Numbered from the stretch's first letter, positions 36,270 to 45,479 are shown. The stretch is DNA of 64,000 nt from Granulicella sp. (GCA_003132145.1 PKWU01000039.1:1-64000), one strand, 5' to 3'. Numbers and translations: made by a program. The notes: generated from the letters alone by a model not told the origin.

Positions 36270-37013
36270 GTGACCGCCGATTCCGCTCCCGAACGCCAGC
36301 AGCACATCCAGACGCGCCAGCCGCGCGGCCAGACCCTGCTCTTCGACGCCGACGACACGCTGTGGGAGAACAACATCTACTTTGAGCGCGCGATTGCGGC
36401 GTTCATCTCCTACCTCGACCATCGCACCCACACTCCCGAGGAGGTCCGCGCCCACCTGAACCGCGTGGAGCACGCAACCATTGCGGCGCACGGCTACGGC
36501 CTCAAGAGCTTTCGCCGCTCGCTGGTGGCCTGCTTCGAGCAACTGACGGACGCCCCCATCACCGCGGAGAAACACGCGCGCATTCTCCGCTTCGTCGAGT
36601 CCATCGCCGAGCATGAGATCGAACCGCTCGCCGGCGTGGCCGCAACCCTGGCCGAACTGGCCACGCGCCACCGCTGCCTGCTGGTCACCAAAGGCGATCC
36701 CGAAGAGCAGCGCGACAAGCTCGCCCGCTCCGGCCTCGCCGCGCATTTCTTCGCCGTCGAAGTTCTTCCCGAGAAGAACGCCGCCGCCTATCGTGCCCTC
36801 GCCGCACAATACACCTGCGACCCCGCGCGCACATGGATGATCGGCAACAGCCCCAAGTCCGACATCAACCCCGCGCTGGCCGCCGGCCTGCACGCGGTCT
36901 TCCTGCCGCACGATTTCACCTGGGTGCTGGAAGAGGAGGCCGTCCGCGGGCCCGCGACCGGTCAGCACCTGCTCGAACTTGCAGCCTTCGCCGACCTTAT
37001 CCGCCACTTCTAG
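36270..37013 (+). CDS. HAD-superfamily hydrolase
   Basis: 247 residues from GTG 36270. Motif I is LLFDADDTLWENN with both Asp residues (about 25 and 27), motif II LLVTKGD, and motifs III/IV MIGNSPKSDINPA. A helical cap domain lies between about 35 and 115. Phosphatase of unknown substrate, likely cytoplasmic. The opposite-strand frame is a shadow except for its last 25 codons. The tRNA-Leu promoter region begins just after the stop. Confidence 0.85.
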   Translation: MTADSAPERQQHIQTRQPRGQTLLFDADDTLWENNIYFERAIAAFISYLDHRTHTPEEVRAHLNRVEHATIAAHGYGLKSFRRSLVACFEQLTDAPITAEKHARILRFVESIAEHEIEPLAGVAATLAELATRHRCLLVTKGDPEEQRDKLARSGLAAHFFAVEVLPEKNAAAYRALAAQYTCDPARTWMIGNSPKSDINPALAAGLHAVFLPHDFTWVLEEEAVRGPATGQHLLELAAFADLIRHF

Positions 37014-37025
37014 GGATGCTATACT
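36997..37025 (+). promoter_or_regulatory. Possible promoter for tRNA-Leu(GAG)
   Basis: A good -10 hexamer TATACT (37020-37025) lies 57 bases before the tRNA. The corresponding -35 position, 17 bases upstream, reads TTATCC (36997-37002), matching only three of six consensus bases. It overlaps the HAD gene's 3' end. A guess on sequence alone. Confidence 0.35.
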
Positions 37026-37081
37026 GACCCTCGGATTGCACGTCGCTCCTGCCACCGAAGAAGTGTGTGTGCAGGCTCCAT

Positions 37082-37166
37082 GCGGAGGTGGCGAAATTGG
37101 CAGACGCACTAGCTTGAGGTGCTAGCGCCGCAAGGCATAGGGGTTCAAGTCCCCTCCTCCGCACCA
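37082..37166 (+). tRNA. tRNA-Leu (anticodon GAG)
   Basis: 85 bases with encoded CCA. The acceptor stem GCGGAGG pairs with CCTCCGC; the anticodon stem CTAGC/GCTAG holds the loop TTGAGGT, giving GAG. A long variable arm (GCGCCGCAAGGC region) marks a class II tRNA, and the T-arm GGGGTTCAAGTCCCC is standard. Confidence 0.97.
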
Positions 37167-37190
37167 ATTTTTTGCAACAAGCACTTCCCA

Positions 37191-37224
37191 GAGCCAACCC
37201 AATCCGGTTGGCTCTTCGCTTTTT
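37191..37224 (+). terminator. Terminator after tRNA-Leu(GAG)
   Basis: A 9-bp perfect stem, GAGCCAACC (37191-37199) with GGTTGGCTC (37206-37214), is followed by TTCGCTTTTT. It lies 24 bases after the tRNA end, and before the second tRNA-Leu gene, so the two are probably transcribed separately. Confidence 0.82.
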
Positions 37225-37338
37225 GCCGCAATGCCGGGAGTTGACGCGCAAACCATCGCCCGGCGGAGGGAACACGGTACAATTCAGTTGTCCAAAGCGG
37301 ACACAAACGACGAAGGAAGTTGCTTCCTTCGACACCAC

Positions 37339-37423
37339 GCGAGAGTGGCGGAATTGGCAGACGCACCAGACTTAGGATCTGGCGGAGCAATCCGTGGGGG
37401 TTCGAGTCCCCCCTTTCGCACCA
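37339..37423 (+). tRNA. tRNA-Leu (anticodon TAG)
   Basis: 85 bases with encoded CCA. The acceptor stem GCGAGAG pairs with CTTTCGC (one G-T pair); the anticodon stem CCAGA/TCTGG holds the loop CTTAGGA, giving TAG (UAG). A class II variable arm is present, and the T-arm is GGGGGTTCGAGTCCCCC. A TACAAT hexamer at 37278-37283 may be its -10. Confidence 0.97.
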
Positions 37424-37475
37424 ACCCACCAACCACGGCCCATCGCCGCAGTTGCAGCATCGCATCGAAAACCCT

Positions 37476-37787
37476 ATGAGCCAATTGAAGCAGCCCGCAG
37501 AACCGCAATCCGTCACGCTCACGAAGACCGAGGACTACCGCAACAGCTACGCCAACAGCGTGCAGGTGCGCATGAGCGTCTGGGACTTCTTCCTGGTCTT
37601 CGGCACCATGCACCAGAACTCGCCCGCCGAGGTGAAGATCGAGAACTTCCAGGGCATCTACCTCAGCCCGCAGCAGGCCAAGGCGCTGCTGAACGTGCTC
37701 GGCCACAATCTGGCCCAGTACGAGCAGACCTTCGGCGAACTGGCGCTGGAGCCGCGGTTCGTGCCGCCCAACGGTCCCGTCCACTAA
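37476..37787 (+). CDS. DUF3467 family protein
   Basis: 103 residues from ATG 37476 (MSQLKQPAE); the longer frame runs back through the tRNA gene and is not real. The family core is YANSVQVRMSVWDFFLVFGTM, then VKIENFQGIYLSPQQAKALLNVLGHNLAQYEQTFG. The fold is a small beta-rich domain of unknown function found in bacteria and archaea. The downstream glycosyltransferase starts three bases after the stop. Confidence 0.85.
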   Translation: MSQLKQPAEPQSVTLTKTEDYRNSYANSVQVRMSVWDFFLVFGTMHQNSPAEVKIENFQGIYLSPQQAKALLNVLGHNLAQYEQTFGELALEPRFVPPNGPVH

Positions 37788-37790
37788 CCT

Positions 37791-39473
37791 GTGACCGCCC
37801 GCTCGCCAAGCCGAAACCTGCTGCGCCACGCGCGCGCCCAGACGCCTCTGTGGCAGCTCTATCCGGTCTTCTTTGCCGCCGTCTATCTCTCGCACCTGAC
37901 GCTGCTCCGCCTGCCCTACTTCTGGGACGAGGGCGGCTACTACATCCCTGCCGCGTGGGACTTCTTCCGCACCGGAACGCTGATTCCCGTCACCACGGTG
38001 AGCAACGCGCACCCGCCGCTGCCGTCGGTTCTGCTGGCGGGCTGGTGGCATCTCTCGGGCTTTGTCCCCAGCGGAACGCGCACCTTCATCTGCATGGTCA
38101 CGGCCGCCGCTCTGCTCGCAGTTTTTCGCCTGGCTCGCAACCTGCTGGGCGCGCGCGCCGCGGTTGCGACCACTCTGCTCACTGCCGTCTATCCAATATG
38201 GTATGCGCAGAGCACGCTGGCCCACGCAGACATCTTCGCCGCTGCGTTCACGCTATGGGGTTTGTCGTTCTATCTGCAACGCGCCAGTTTCACAGAAACT
38301 CCGCTTGTGGCCACAGACGCGGGTTCCCCACGTCTCGATTCTGAGATGTGCGTTTCGACTCGCACAAAAATCTACGCAGCCACTCTCTTCTCGCTGGCCG
38401 CGCTGTCGAAGGAGACGGCAATCGTCACGCCGGTGGCGCTGGCGATCTGGGAGGGAGTTCTTCTCCTGCGCGACCGCAGCGTCGCCGGAAGATCGCGCGC
38501 GCGCGCGGGATGGCTGGCCGCGCTTCTCTCTCCCATTCTTCCCCTCGCGGCCTGGTACGCGTACCACTTCCATCGCACCGGATTCGTCTTCGGCAACCCG
38601 GAGTTTCTGCGCTACAACGCCACCGCCAACCTGGACGCGCACCGCATCGCGCTCTGCCTGTACCACCGGCTGCTGCACCTGACCATGCACATGAACATGT
38701 TTGTGCCAGTGCTGTGTGCCTTGGCCGCGTTTCTGCTGCTCCCGGCCATCGCTGCGCGCGCGCGTCTGGCACGGCCCGTGCTCAACGCCATTGCCGTGAT
38801 TCTGCTGGCCAACTGGATCGCCTTCTCTGTGCTCGGCGGAGCGCTGCTCACCCGCTATTTGCTGCCCATGTTTCCGCTCGTCCTACTGGTCGCGGTGGCC
38901 GAGTGGCAGCTCCGCCTGCGCGACTGGGGATGGATCGCCGCGCTCAGCACGGCGGCGTTTCTTGCCGGCATCTGGATCAACCCGCCCTACGCCTTCGCGC
39001 CCGAGGACAACCTCACCTATCGCGACATGATCGTGCTGCACCAGAGGGCGATCGCGCTGATCGCCGAGCAATGGCCGCAGGCAACGGTGCTGACCGCGTG
39101 GCCCGCCTACTCCGAGCTGGAGCGGCCCGAACTGGGCTACACCAAAGTCCCCATCCAGGCGGTCGCAATCCAGAACTTCTCGCGCGAACAGATCGAAGCA
39201 GCAGCGCGGATGGAGCAGGGCGCGACCGGTTCTGGCGGCTACGACACTGCCCTGCTCTTCTCCACCAAGTGGGCGCCGCCCTTCGGCCAGGTCAACCTCG
39301 CCCTTCGCAACGCACCGGCAGACGCGCGCTACTTCGACTTCCACGAGGACCTGCTGCCCGCCGAGGCCGCATCCATCCTGCACGGCGATGTGGTCTGGCA
39401 GGCCTCCATCCGCGGCGAGTGGGTGGCCGTCCTGCGCTTTCCCCGCACAAAGGAACAATCAACCAGCCGGTAA
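37791..39473 (+). CDS. ArnT/GT-C family glycosyltransferase
   Basis: 560 residues from GTG 37791. About ten membrane segments with the GT39/GT83-like catalytic loop after the first: YFWDEGGYYIPAAWDFFRTG, with an Asp-Glu pair, and HPPLPSVLLAGWW. The enzyme family transfers a sugar from a polyprenyl phosphate donor to a lipid or protein in the periplasm. The last 150 residues form a soluble domain. Acceptor unknown. It is almost contiguous with the DUF3467 gene, which suggests cotranscription. Confidence 0.78.
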   Translation: MTARSPSRNLLRHARAQTPLWQLYPVFFAAVYLSHLTLLRLPYFWDEGGYYIPAAWDFFRTGTLIPVTTVSNAHPPLPSVLLAGWWHLSGFVPSGTRTFICMVTAAALLAVFRLARNLLGARAAVATTLLTAVYPIWYAQSTLAHADIFAAAFTLWGLSFYLQRASFTETPLVATDAGSPRLDSEMCVSTRTKIYAATLFSLAALSKETAIVTPVALAIWEGVLLLRDRSVAGRSRARAGWLAALLSPILPLAAWYAYHFHRTGFVFGNPEFLRYNATANLDAHRIALCLYHRLLHLTMHMNMFVPVLCALAAFLLLPAIAARARLARPVLNAIAVILLANWIAFSVLGGALLTRYLLPMFPLVLLVAVAEWQLRLRDWGWIAALSTAAFLAGIWINPPYAFAPEDNLTYRDMIVLHQRAIALIAEQWPQATVLTAWPAYSELERPELGYTKVPIQAVAIQNFSREQIEAAARMEQGATGSGGYDTALLFSTKWAPPFGQVNLALRNAPADARYFDFHEDLLPAEAASILHGDVVWQASIRGEWVAVLRFPRTKEQSTSR

Positions 39474-39526
39474 TCATTACCGGCATTTTCGGAATTGATA
39501 TAGACCAATTTTGTTTGTCATTCCGT

Positions 39527-39548
39527 ACCCTGAGCGAAGTCGAAGGGG
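39527..39548. repeat. Interspersed repeat, inverted copy of the 24895 element
   Basis: The sequence ACCCTGAGCGAAGTCGAAGGGG is the reverse complement of 24895-24916. It is flanked by TTTGTTTGTCATTCCGT upstream and GAAGGAATCTGCTTTTGC downstream. It sits in the 215-base gap before the TPR gene. Confidence 0.75.
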
Positions 39549-39688
39549 AAGGAATCTGCTTTTGCTTGCTCCACAATGCTCTGCACCATTACCGAAAATG
39601 CTCTAAGCCTGGATCAAACTGAACCAAATCGGAAGAACGCCGTTCGCCGCGGCGCATCCACCCGCGCGCCTTCTATAATCGAGCCATC

Positions 39689-41359
39689 GTGGTGAGAAAT
39701 TTATCTGGCACTATTCGTCGGCTCAGTTCCTTTGCGATTCTGCTTGCCGCGCTGACTTCGTGCTGCCTCGCGCGCGCCCAAAGTCAGGCGAGTGAGGATG
39801 CCAGCTCGGCGGCGGACATTCGCCAGCCCGGCGGGCGGCTGGTTCTGGTTCTGCCGTTTGAGAACCGCTCCGGCCAGGCCAATCTCAACTGGATCGGCGA
39901 CTCGTTTCCCTACACGTTGGACCAGCGGCTCACCTCGGCGGGATTTTTGACCATCAGCCGCGACGACCGCCAGTACGCGATGCAGCACCTGGGCCTGCCG
40001 CCGGACTTCCGCCCCAGCCGCGCCACCACCATCCGCATCGCGCAGACGCTGGACGCGGACTTCGTCGTCATCGGCAGCTTCAACGTCATCAACCCCGGGG
40101 CCTCGGACAGCCGCATCGAGGTGCAGGCGCAGGTGCTGGAGGTCAACCAGTTGCGCATGTCCGCGCCGCTCGTGGATTCCAGCGAACTTTCGCGCCTCTT
40201 CGACGTGGAGAACGCCATCGCGTGGAAGGTGGCCGGGCGCATGGACCCGCACTTCGCGGTGGCCGAGCAGACGTTTCTGGCGGCCTCCGGCGGCGTCCGC
40301 CTCAGCTCGTTCGAGGACTACATCCGCGGCACCTCCGCGCCCACCCAGGAGGAGCGCCTGAATCGACTTAAGGCCGCCGTCGCCGAGACGCCCAACTACA
40401 GCGCGGCGCTGCTGGCGCTGGGCAAGGAGCAGTATGCGGCGCTCCAATACGAGGCCGCCGCCGCCACTCTGGCCAAGGTGCCGCCCAGCGACCGCATGGC
40501 GCTGGAGGCCAACTTCTATCGCGGACTGGCGCGCTTTAACATCGCCCACTACGCCGAGGCCGCCGCCGCCTTCGCATTCGTGGCCGCCAGCCTGCCGCTG
40601 CCCGAGGTGGTCAACGACGAGGGCGTCGCCGCCAGCCGCCAGGGTAAGGACGCGACAGCGCTCTTCACACAGGTGATCGCGGCCGATCCCAACGACGCCG
40701 ACTATCACTTCAACCTGGCCGTCGCGCTGCTCGGGCGCAGCGACATTGCCGGAGCCACGCATGAGGTCGAACAGGCGCTGAATTTGCACGGCGACGACCC
40801 CGAGGCCACCGAGATGCTCGCCCGGTTGCAGGCAACGCACGACTCAACCGCCAACCTGAAGTCGATTATGAGTGCGGGCGGATTCGATCCCACCACGCGC
40901 ATCCGCCGCACCTGGTCGGAGGCATCGTTCCGTCAGGCGGCGTTCCAGCTCGATCAGATGCGCGCCCTGCAGATGGCCTCGCTGCCGCCCGTCCAGCAGG
41001 CGGTGCAGTACACGCAACTGGGCGATGAATATCTGGCGCAGGGCCTGCTTCCAGAGGCGGAGCAGGAGTTCCACACCGCGCTTGCAGCCAACCCGAGGAG
41101 CGCCGCGGCGCGCGCCGGGATCGCCCAGGTGCGCGAACGCAGCGGATCGACCGACGACGCGCGCGCGGAGGCGCAGAGTTCGCTCCAACTGGCGCCCAAC
41201 GTCGCCGCCTACCTGGTGCTGGCGCGGATCGACCTGCAGATCAACCAGCTCTCCGAATCCGCCTACAACGTGGCCAACGCGCTGCGGCTGGAGCCGAACA
41301 ACTCCGCCGCGCTGGGCATGAAGACCGCGCTCGCGGCCCGCGGACAGAACATTCCATAG
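39689..41359 (+). CDS. TolB-N-like / TPR repeat secreted protein
   Basis: 556 residues from GTG 39689 (GTG 39692 follows directly). A signal peptide (SFAILLAALTSCCLARAQ) precedes a domain like the TolB/FlgO N-terminus: RLVLVLPFENRSGQANLNWIGDSFPYTLDQRL and IAQTLDADFVVIGSF. From about 215 onward at least six TPR units are visible (for example NYSAALLALGKEQYAALQYEAAAATL and QYTQLGDEYLAQGLLPEAEQEF). It probably forms a periplasmic scaffold in envelope assembly. No partner is adjacent; nfeD follows 77 bases later. Confidence 0.75.
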   Translation: MVRNLSGTIRRLSSFAILLAALTSCCLARAQSQASEDASSAADIRQPGGRLVLVLPFENRSGQANLNWIGDSFPYTLDQRLTSAGFLTISRDDRQYAMQHLGLPPDFRPSRATTIRIAQTLDADFVVIGSFNVINPGASDSRIEVQAQVLEVNQLRMSAPLVDSSELSRLFDVENAIAWKVAGRMDPHFAVAEQTFLAASGGVRLSSFEDYIRGTSAPTQEERLNRLKAAVAETPNYSAALLALGKEQYAALQYEAAAATLAKVPPSDRMALEANFYRGLARFNIAHYAEAAAAFAFVAASLPLPEVVNDEGVAASRQGKDATALFTQVIAADPNDADYHFNLAVALLGRSDIAGATHEVEQALNLHGDDPEATEMLARLQATHDSTANLKSIMSAGGFDPTTRIRRTWSEASFRQAAFQLDQMRALQMASLPPVQQAVQYTQLGDEYLAQGLLPEAEQEFHTALAANPRSAAARAGIAQVRERSGSTDDARAEAQSSLQLAPNVAAYLVLARIDLQINQLSESAYNVANALRLEPNNSAALGMKTALAARGQNIP

Positions 41360-41436
41360 GACCGTGCGTTGGAAAGATGCTGAACGAAATGTCCGCCTGT
41401 TGCCGTATGGTTAAGGCGTGGCCCTAAGCCACCGAG

Positions 41437-42771
41437 GTGAGTCCTTTGCTTCGTCTTCCAATCCTTCGCTCGCTCGCAGCTCTCGCCGCACTCGCAGCGC
41501 TGCTTCCGGTCAACACTCCGGCGCAGACCGCAGCCTCGACTCCTCTAGTGGTCAAGCTCAGCATCCACGACACCATTCAGCCCATCACCGCCGAGTACCT
41601 CAAGCGCGGCCTGGACGACGCGGCCAGCCGCCGCGCCGCAGCCGTCCTCATCTCCATGGGTACGCCCGGCGGCCTGCTCGATTCCACCCGTGAGATGGTC
41701 GCCGACATCGAAGCCTCGCCGGTTCCCGTCATTATCTTCATCGAACCCTCCGGCAGCCGCGCCGGTTCCGCTGGTTTCTTTCTGCTGGAAGCGGCAGACA
41801 TCGCCGCGATGGCGCCGGGGACCAACGCCGGAGCCGCCCACCCCATCCTCGAAGGCACCACCATGGACCCGGTGCTGAAAGAGAAAATCGAGAACGACGC
41901 TGCGGCCTTTCTGCGCTCCTACGTCACCGTGCGCGGGCGAGACGCCAAGGATGCCGAGGACGCCGTGCGCAACTCGAAGTCGTTCAGCGAGTCCGAGGCG
42001 CTCAACCTGCACCTGATCGACGTGGTCGCGCCCGACGACAACGCTCTGCTGGCGGCATTGAATGGACGCACCATCAAGCGCTTCCACGGCGAGAGCGAGA
42101 AGCTCGACTTCACCCACGCCGTCCTCGTCGAACTTCCGCCCTCCACGCGCGAGCGCCTGCTGACGCGCCTCACCAGCCCCGACCTCGACGTGCTTCTTCT
42201 GCTCTGCGGCGGGCTGCTCATCTACCTCGAATTCAACGTGCCCGGCACCATCGTCCCCGGCGCGCTGGGCACGCTGATGATGCTTCTGGCAATCTTCGGC
42301 CTGAACCTGCTGCCCGTGCAGCACACCGCGATCCTGTTGCTCTTCGCCGCGCTGGCGCTCATGGTGCTGGAGGCGAAGTTCGCCAGCCATGGAGTGCTCG
42401 GCACGGTCGGCATTCTGTGCCTTGTCTTCGGGCTGGCCACGCTGGTCAACGGGCCAACGCCGGAGATGCGCGTCCACTTCGGCGTGGCCGCTGGCGCGGG
42501 CGTCGGCTTCGGCGTCATCACCTTCGGCCTCGCGTGGATCGCCGTGAAGGCGCGTCAAGCCAAACGTCTCACCGGGCCGCAGGCGATGGTTGGCCAGGTT
42601 GCCATCGCAATGACACCGATCCTGCCCGCCGGTGAGCTTCCCATCGGCCAGGTCGAAGTCCGCGGCGAAATATGGAAGGCCACCCTCCCGCCCAACACCC
42701 CACCCGTCCCCGCCGGCACTCCCCTCACCGTCCGCGCCGTCGACGGGTTGACGCTAACAGTCGCACAATAA
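41437..42771 (+). CDS. nfeD: Long NfeD protein with ClpP-class membrane serine protease
   Basis: 444 residues. After a signal sequence, residues 35-220 are a ClpP-like domain: MGTPGGLLDST, then the nucleophile Ser in GSRAGSAGFFLLEAAD, GTNAGAAHPI, and Lys in VLKEKIENDAAAF. Four membrane segments (235-345) precede the C-terminal OB-like NfeD domain (ALVGQVAIAMTPI, GQVEVRGEIWKATLP). The family cleaves stomatin-type proteins in archaea (family knowledge). No slipin lies beside it; the only one in the window is 20 kb away. Confidence 0.87.
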   Translation: MSPLLRLPILRSLAALAALAALLPVNTPAQTAASTPLVVKLSIHDTIQPITAEYLKRGLDDAASRRAAAVLISMGTPGGLLDSTREMVADIEASPVPVIIFIEPSGSRAGSAGFFLLEAADIAAMAPGTNAGAAHPILEGTTMDPVLKEKIENDAAAFLRSYVTVRGRDAKDAEDAVRNSKSFSESEALNLHLIDVVAPDDNALLAALNGRTIKRFHGESEKLDFTHAVLVELPPSTRERLLTRLTSPDLDVLLLLCGGLLIYLEFNVPGTIVPGALGTLMMLLAIFGLNLLPVQHTAILLLFAALALMVLEAKFASHGVLGTVGILCLVFGLATLVNGPTPEMRVHFGVAAGAGVGFGVITFGLAWIAVKARQAKRLTGPQAMVGQVAIAMTPILPAGELPIGQVEVRGEIWKATLPPNTPPVPAGTPLTVRAVDGLTLTVAQ

Positions 42772-42807
42772 AAATAGGTCTTAACCAACAACAGATAGGG
42801 GCTCTCA

Positions 42808-43818
42808 ATGATCTTCTCAATCTCAGGCGCACTCGAAAAAGCTGAAAAGATACAATCTGGAACCTTCGTCGGCTTAAATATCTGGGAACGCCAACATATT
42901 GAGGAGTGGGTTAGGGAGAATCCTGAAATATTGGGTGAAGACCTCCTCGTCCTTACAATTGAATTCGACAGGTTTGTGAACAGCAGCGACCGTCTTGATT
43001 TGCTTGCGCTCGACCGCAATGGCAATTTGGTTGTCGTAGAGCTCAAGAGGGATTCTGCCGCCGGATACGCTGACCTTCAGGCAATCAGGTACGCGGCGAT
43101 GGTTTCTTCAATGACTATCGATAAGCTGATTCCTTATTACACGGCGTATCGGCAGAAATACTATAGTGTGCAGCTTAGTGAAACCGATGCTAGAAGCCAA
43201 ATCACCGAATTCATCGAATCAGAACAGTTCACGGAGATTTCGTCTAAACCACGGATCATCCTTTGTTCGGAGGGCTTCTCTCCAGAAATCACAACAACGG
43301 TTTTGTGGCTTCGAGATTCTCAGATAGACATCAGTTGCGTTAAGATCACCCCGTATAAAGTGGGCGAAAAGATCATCATTGTTCCGAAGATAGTGATACC
43401 TCTAGAAGAAGCGAAGCAGTACCTAATTGACATCAAGGTAAAAGAAGAAAAGATCGAACAGTCGGTGCACAAGAACCGCCCCAGAACAATGCGGGTCTTG
43501 ATCGAAAACAAACTAGTCAATGCTGGAGATATTATTTACCTCAAGAATGGGTTGCCTTCTTGGGTTCATTATGTTGATGGCGATCCTACGTTTGAGGCCA
43601 CAATCACTGGGAAGCTGGGACAAAAAGATGCCGTCCGATGGAAAAAGGACGGGCTGGAATACTCGGTCTCAGCATTGGCCTGGAACATATTCAAAGACCT
43701 ACATCCGGAGCATAAAGATCCCGGCGGAGTGAATGGAAGCTGGCATTGGGTCAATTCTGATGGTACCCCGCTTTGGGATATTGCGGAGAAATTCCTCGCC
43801 AAACCAGAGGCCAATTGA
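42808..43818 (+). CDS. PD-(D/E)XK nuclease-like domain fused to a RAMA-like domain
   Basis: 336 residues, in DNA clearly AT-richer than its neighbours. Residues 30-130 resemble NucS/DUF91-type nucleases: FVNSSDRLDLLALDRNGNLV VVELKR contains the PD-(D/E)XK residues (Asp before the turn and Glu-x-Lys after it). The C-terminal 110 residues (MRVLIENKLVNAGDIIYL, WVHYVDGDPTFEATITG, VRWKKDGLEYSVSALAWNIF, NGSWHWVNSDGTPLWDIAEKF) match the RAMA domain, thought to bind modified DNA. Such fusions suggest a modification-dependent restriction or defence nuclease; inferred. It stands alone between nfeD and rimO, with no methylase. Confidence 0.72.
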   Translation: MIFSISGALEKAEKIQSGTFVGLNIWERQHIEEWVRENPEILGEDLLVLTIEFDRFVNSSDRLDLLALDRNGNLVVVELKRDSAAGYADLQAIRYAAMVSSMTIDKLIPYYTAYRQKYYSVQLSETDARSQITEFIESEQFTEISSKPRIILCSEGFSPEITTTVLWLRDSQIDISCVKITPYKVGEKIIIVPKIVIPLEEAKQYLIDIKVKEEKIEQSVHKNRPRTMRVLIENKLVNAGDIIYLKNGLPSWVHYVDGDPTFEATITGKLGQKDAVRWKKDGLEYSVSALAWNIFKDLHPEHKDPGGVNGSWHWVNSDGTPLWDIAEKFLAKPEAN

Positions 43819-43833
43819 GCACTTTGGGACGGT

Positions 43834-45450
43834 CTACTCGATAATCCGCGCCACCACATCGTAGTCGTGCGACTCGGTAATCTCCGCGCGATAGAAGGTT
43901 CCGGGGACGAGCGACTCGTGCGGGCCGAAGTCGTTGATCAGCACTTTGCCGTCGATCTCCGGCGCGTGCAGCGCGGTGCGGCCCTGCCACAGCAGATCCG
44001 TCTCGTCGCTCTCGCCCTCCACCAGCACATCCACTTCCCTGCCCACCCACGTGGCCTTCGCCTTGGCGCTGATCTTCTGTTGCAGCTTCATCAGCCTGCG
44101 TCGGCGCGCCTCGATCGTCCGCTTCGGTACCTTCAGCGCCGCGTCCAGCGCGAAGGCCGCCGCGCCCTCCTCGTCCGAGTAGCCGAACACCCCCAGCCAG
44201 TCGATCTTCGCCGCGGCAACAAACTCGCATAGCTCCTTGAAATCCGCGTCCGTCTCGCCGGGAAATCCGACGATGAAGGTGCTGCGCAGAACAATCCCCG
44301 GCACAATCGCGCGCGCCTTCTCGATGAGCCGCAGAAAGACCTCCGCCGTGCCGCCGCGCTTCATCCGCTTCAACACGCTGGGTGACGCGTGCTGCAACGG
44401 CACATCGAGATACTTCGCAATCGTCTCGTGCCGCGCAATCGTCTCCAGCAGCCGCGTCGTCACCTTGTTGGGATAGGCGTACAAAAACCGCAGCCACTTC
44501 AACCCCGGCAGCACGGCCAGCGCATCGAGCAGCGTCGCCAGCCCATCGCGCAGTCCCAAATCTTCGCCATAACAAGTCGTGTCCTGCCCAATCAGCGTGA
44601 TCTCTCGAACGCCCTGCGCGATCAGCCGCTGGGCCTCGGCGACGATGGACTCCAGCCGCCGCGAGCGAAACTTGCCGCGCAGTTGCGGGATGATGCAGAA
44701 GCTGCACGGGTGGTCGCATCCCTCGGCGATCTTGATGTACGCCGACGACCTCGGCGTAGTCAGAATGCGCGGCGTCTCGTCGCTGTAGAGATACTCCGGC
44801 AGCGCGGCGGTCGCGCCCTCCCACTGCGCGCGCGAGAAGCGGCCCTGACGCTCGCGCAGATCGCCTTCCGCACGGGAGGTCGGCGCAAGCTGCGGCGCAA
44901 CCTCTGTCGAATTGATCGGAAGACTGTGCTGATGCACGGCGCTTGCAGCGCGGCTGACCAGAATATTGAACGGCGAACTCTGAGCCGCAGCCGGCGTCGC
45001 CGGCGCACTCAGCCCGGCGGCTTCCAGAATCGCCTCCAACTCGCCCGTGCCGACCACCGCATCGACTTCGGGAATATTTCTCTGAATCTCGTCGCGGTAG
45101 CGCTCCACCAGGCATCCCGCAACGATGAGCCGCCGGGCTTTTCCGCCGTTCGTGACCTTGTGCTGCGCCATCTCCAGGATCGCGTTCACCGACTCCTGCT
45201 TGGCCGAGTCGATGAAGCTGCATGTGTTGACGACCAGAATTTCGGCGTCCTCGGCCCGCGCGGTCAACTGGCCGCCGGCGCGGTCCAGCAGTCCCATCAT
45301 CACCTCGGAGTCCACTAGATTTTTCGGACAGCCCAGCGAGACGAATCCGATGGTTGGCCGCGCGGAACCATTTGTCCGCGGCGGCGCGGAATGCGGCTGC
45401 GCGGCATCGTTCAAAAGTTCATTAGACGGTTCGAGGATGGAAGAAGGCAC
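43834..45450 (-). CDS. rimO: Ribosomal protein S12 methylthiotransferase RimO
   Basis: 538 residues if GTG 45450 is the start (no ATG precedes the conserved region; the longer frame to 46011 belongs to antisense of another gene). UPF0004 domain: FVSLGCPKNLVDSE, with Cys41, Cys77 and Cys113 for one [4Fe-4S] cluster. The radical-SAM CxxxCxxC is Cys245, Cys249 and Cys252 (EGCDHPCSFC). TRAM domain at the end (VGREVDVLVEGESDE). About 75 extra residues (150-225) lie between the first two domains. It methylthiolates Asp88 of S12. Ribosome site is weak. Confidence 0.92.
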   Translation of the reverse strand: MPSSILEPSNELLNDAAQPHSAPPRTNGSARPTIGFVSLGCPKNLVDSEVMMGLLDRAGGQLTARAEDAEILVVNTCSFIDSAKQESVNAILEMAQHKVTNGGKARRLIVAGCLVERYRDEIQRNIPEVDAVVGTGELEAILEAAGLSAPATPAAAQSSPFNILVSRAASAVHQHSLPINSTEVAPQLAPTSRAEGDLRERQGRFSRAQWEGATAALPEYLYSDETPRILTTPRSSAYIKIAEGCDHPCSFCIIPQLRGKFRSRRLESIVAEAQRLIAQGVREITLIGQDTTCYGEDLGLRDGLATLLDALAVLPGLKWLRFLYAYPNKVTTRLLETIARHETIAKYLDVPLQHASPSVLKRMKRGGTAEVFLRLIEKARAIVPGIVLRSTFIVGFPGETDADFKELCEFVAAAKIDWLGVFGYSDEEGAAAFALDAALKVPKRTIEARRRRLMKLQQKISAKAKATWVGREVDVLVEGESDETDLLWQGRTALHAPEIDGKVLINDFGPHESLVPGTFYRAEITESHDYDVVARIIE

Positions 45451-45479
45451 ACTCTCATGGTAGCAGCGGCCACACAGTT

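Noticed and set aside
36105..37109. Minus-strand frame of 334 codons as a complete gene
   Set aside because: Most of it is antisense to the HAD gene and the tRNA; only the last 25 codons look like a TonB relic.
43751..45223. Minus-strand frame of 490 codons overlapping rimO
   Set aside because: Frame-shifted shadow of rimO, Arg/Gly-rich with no domain.
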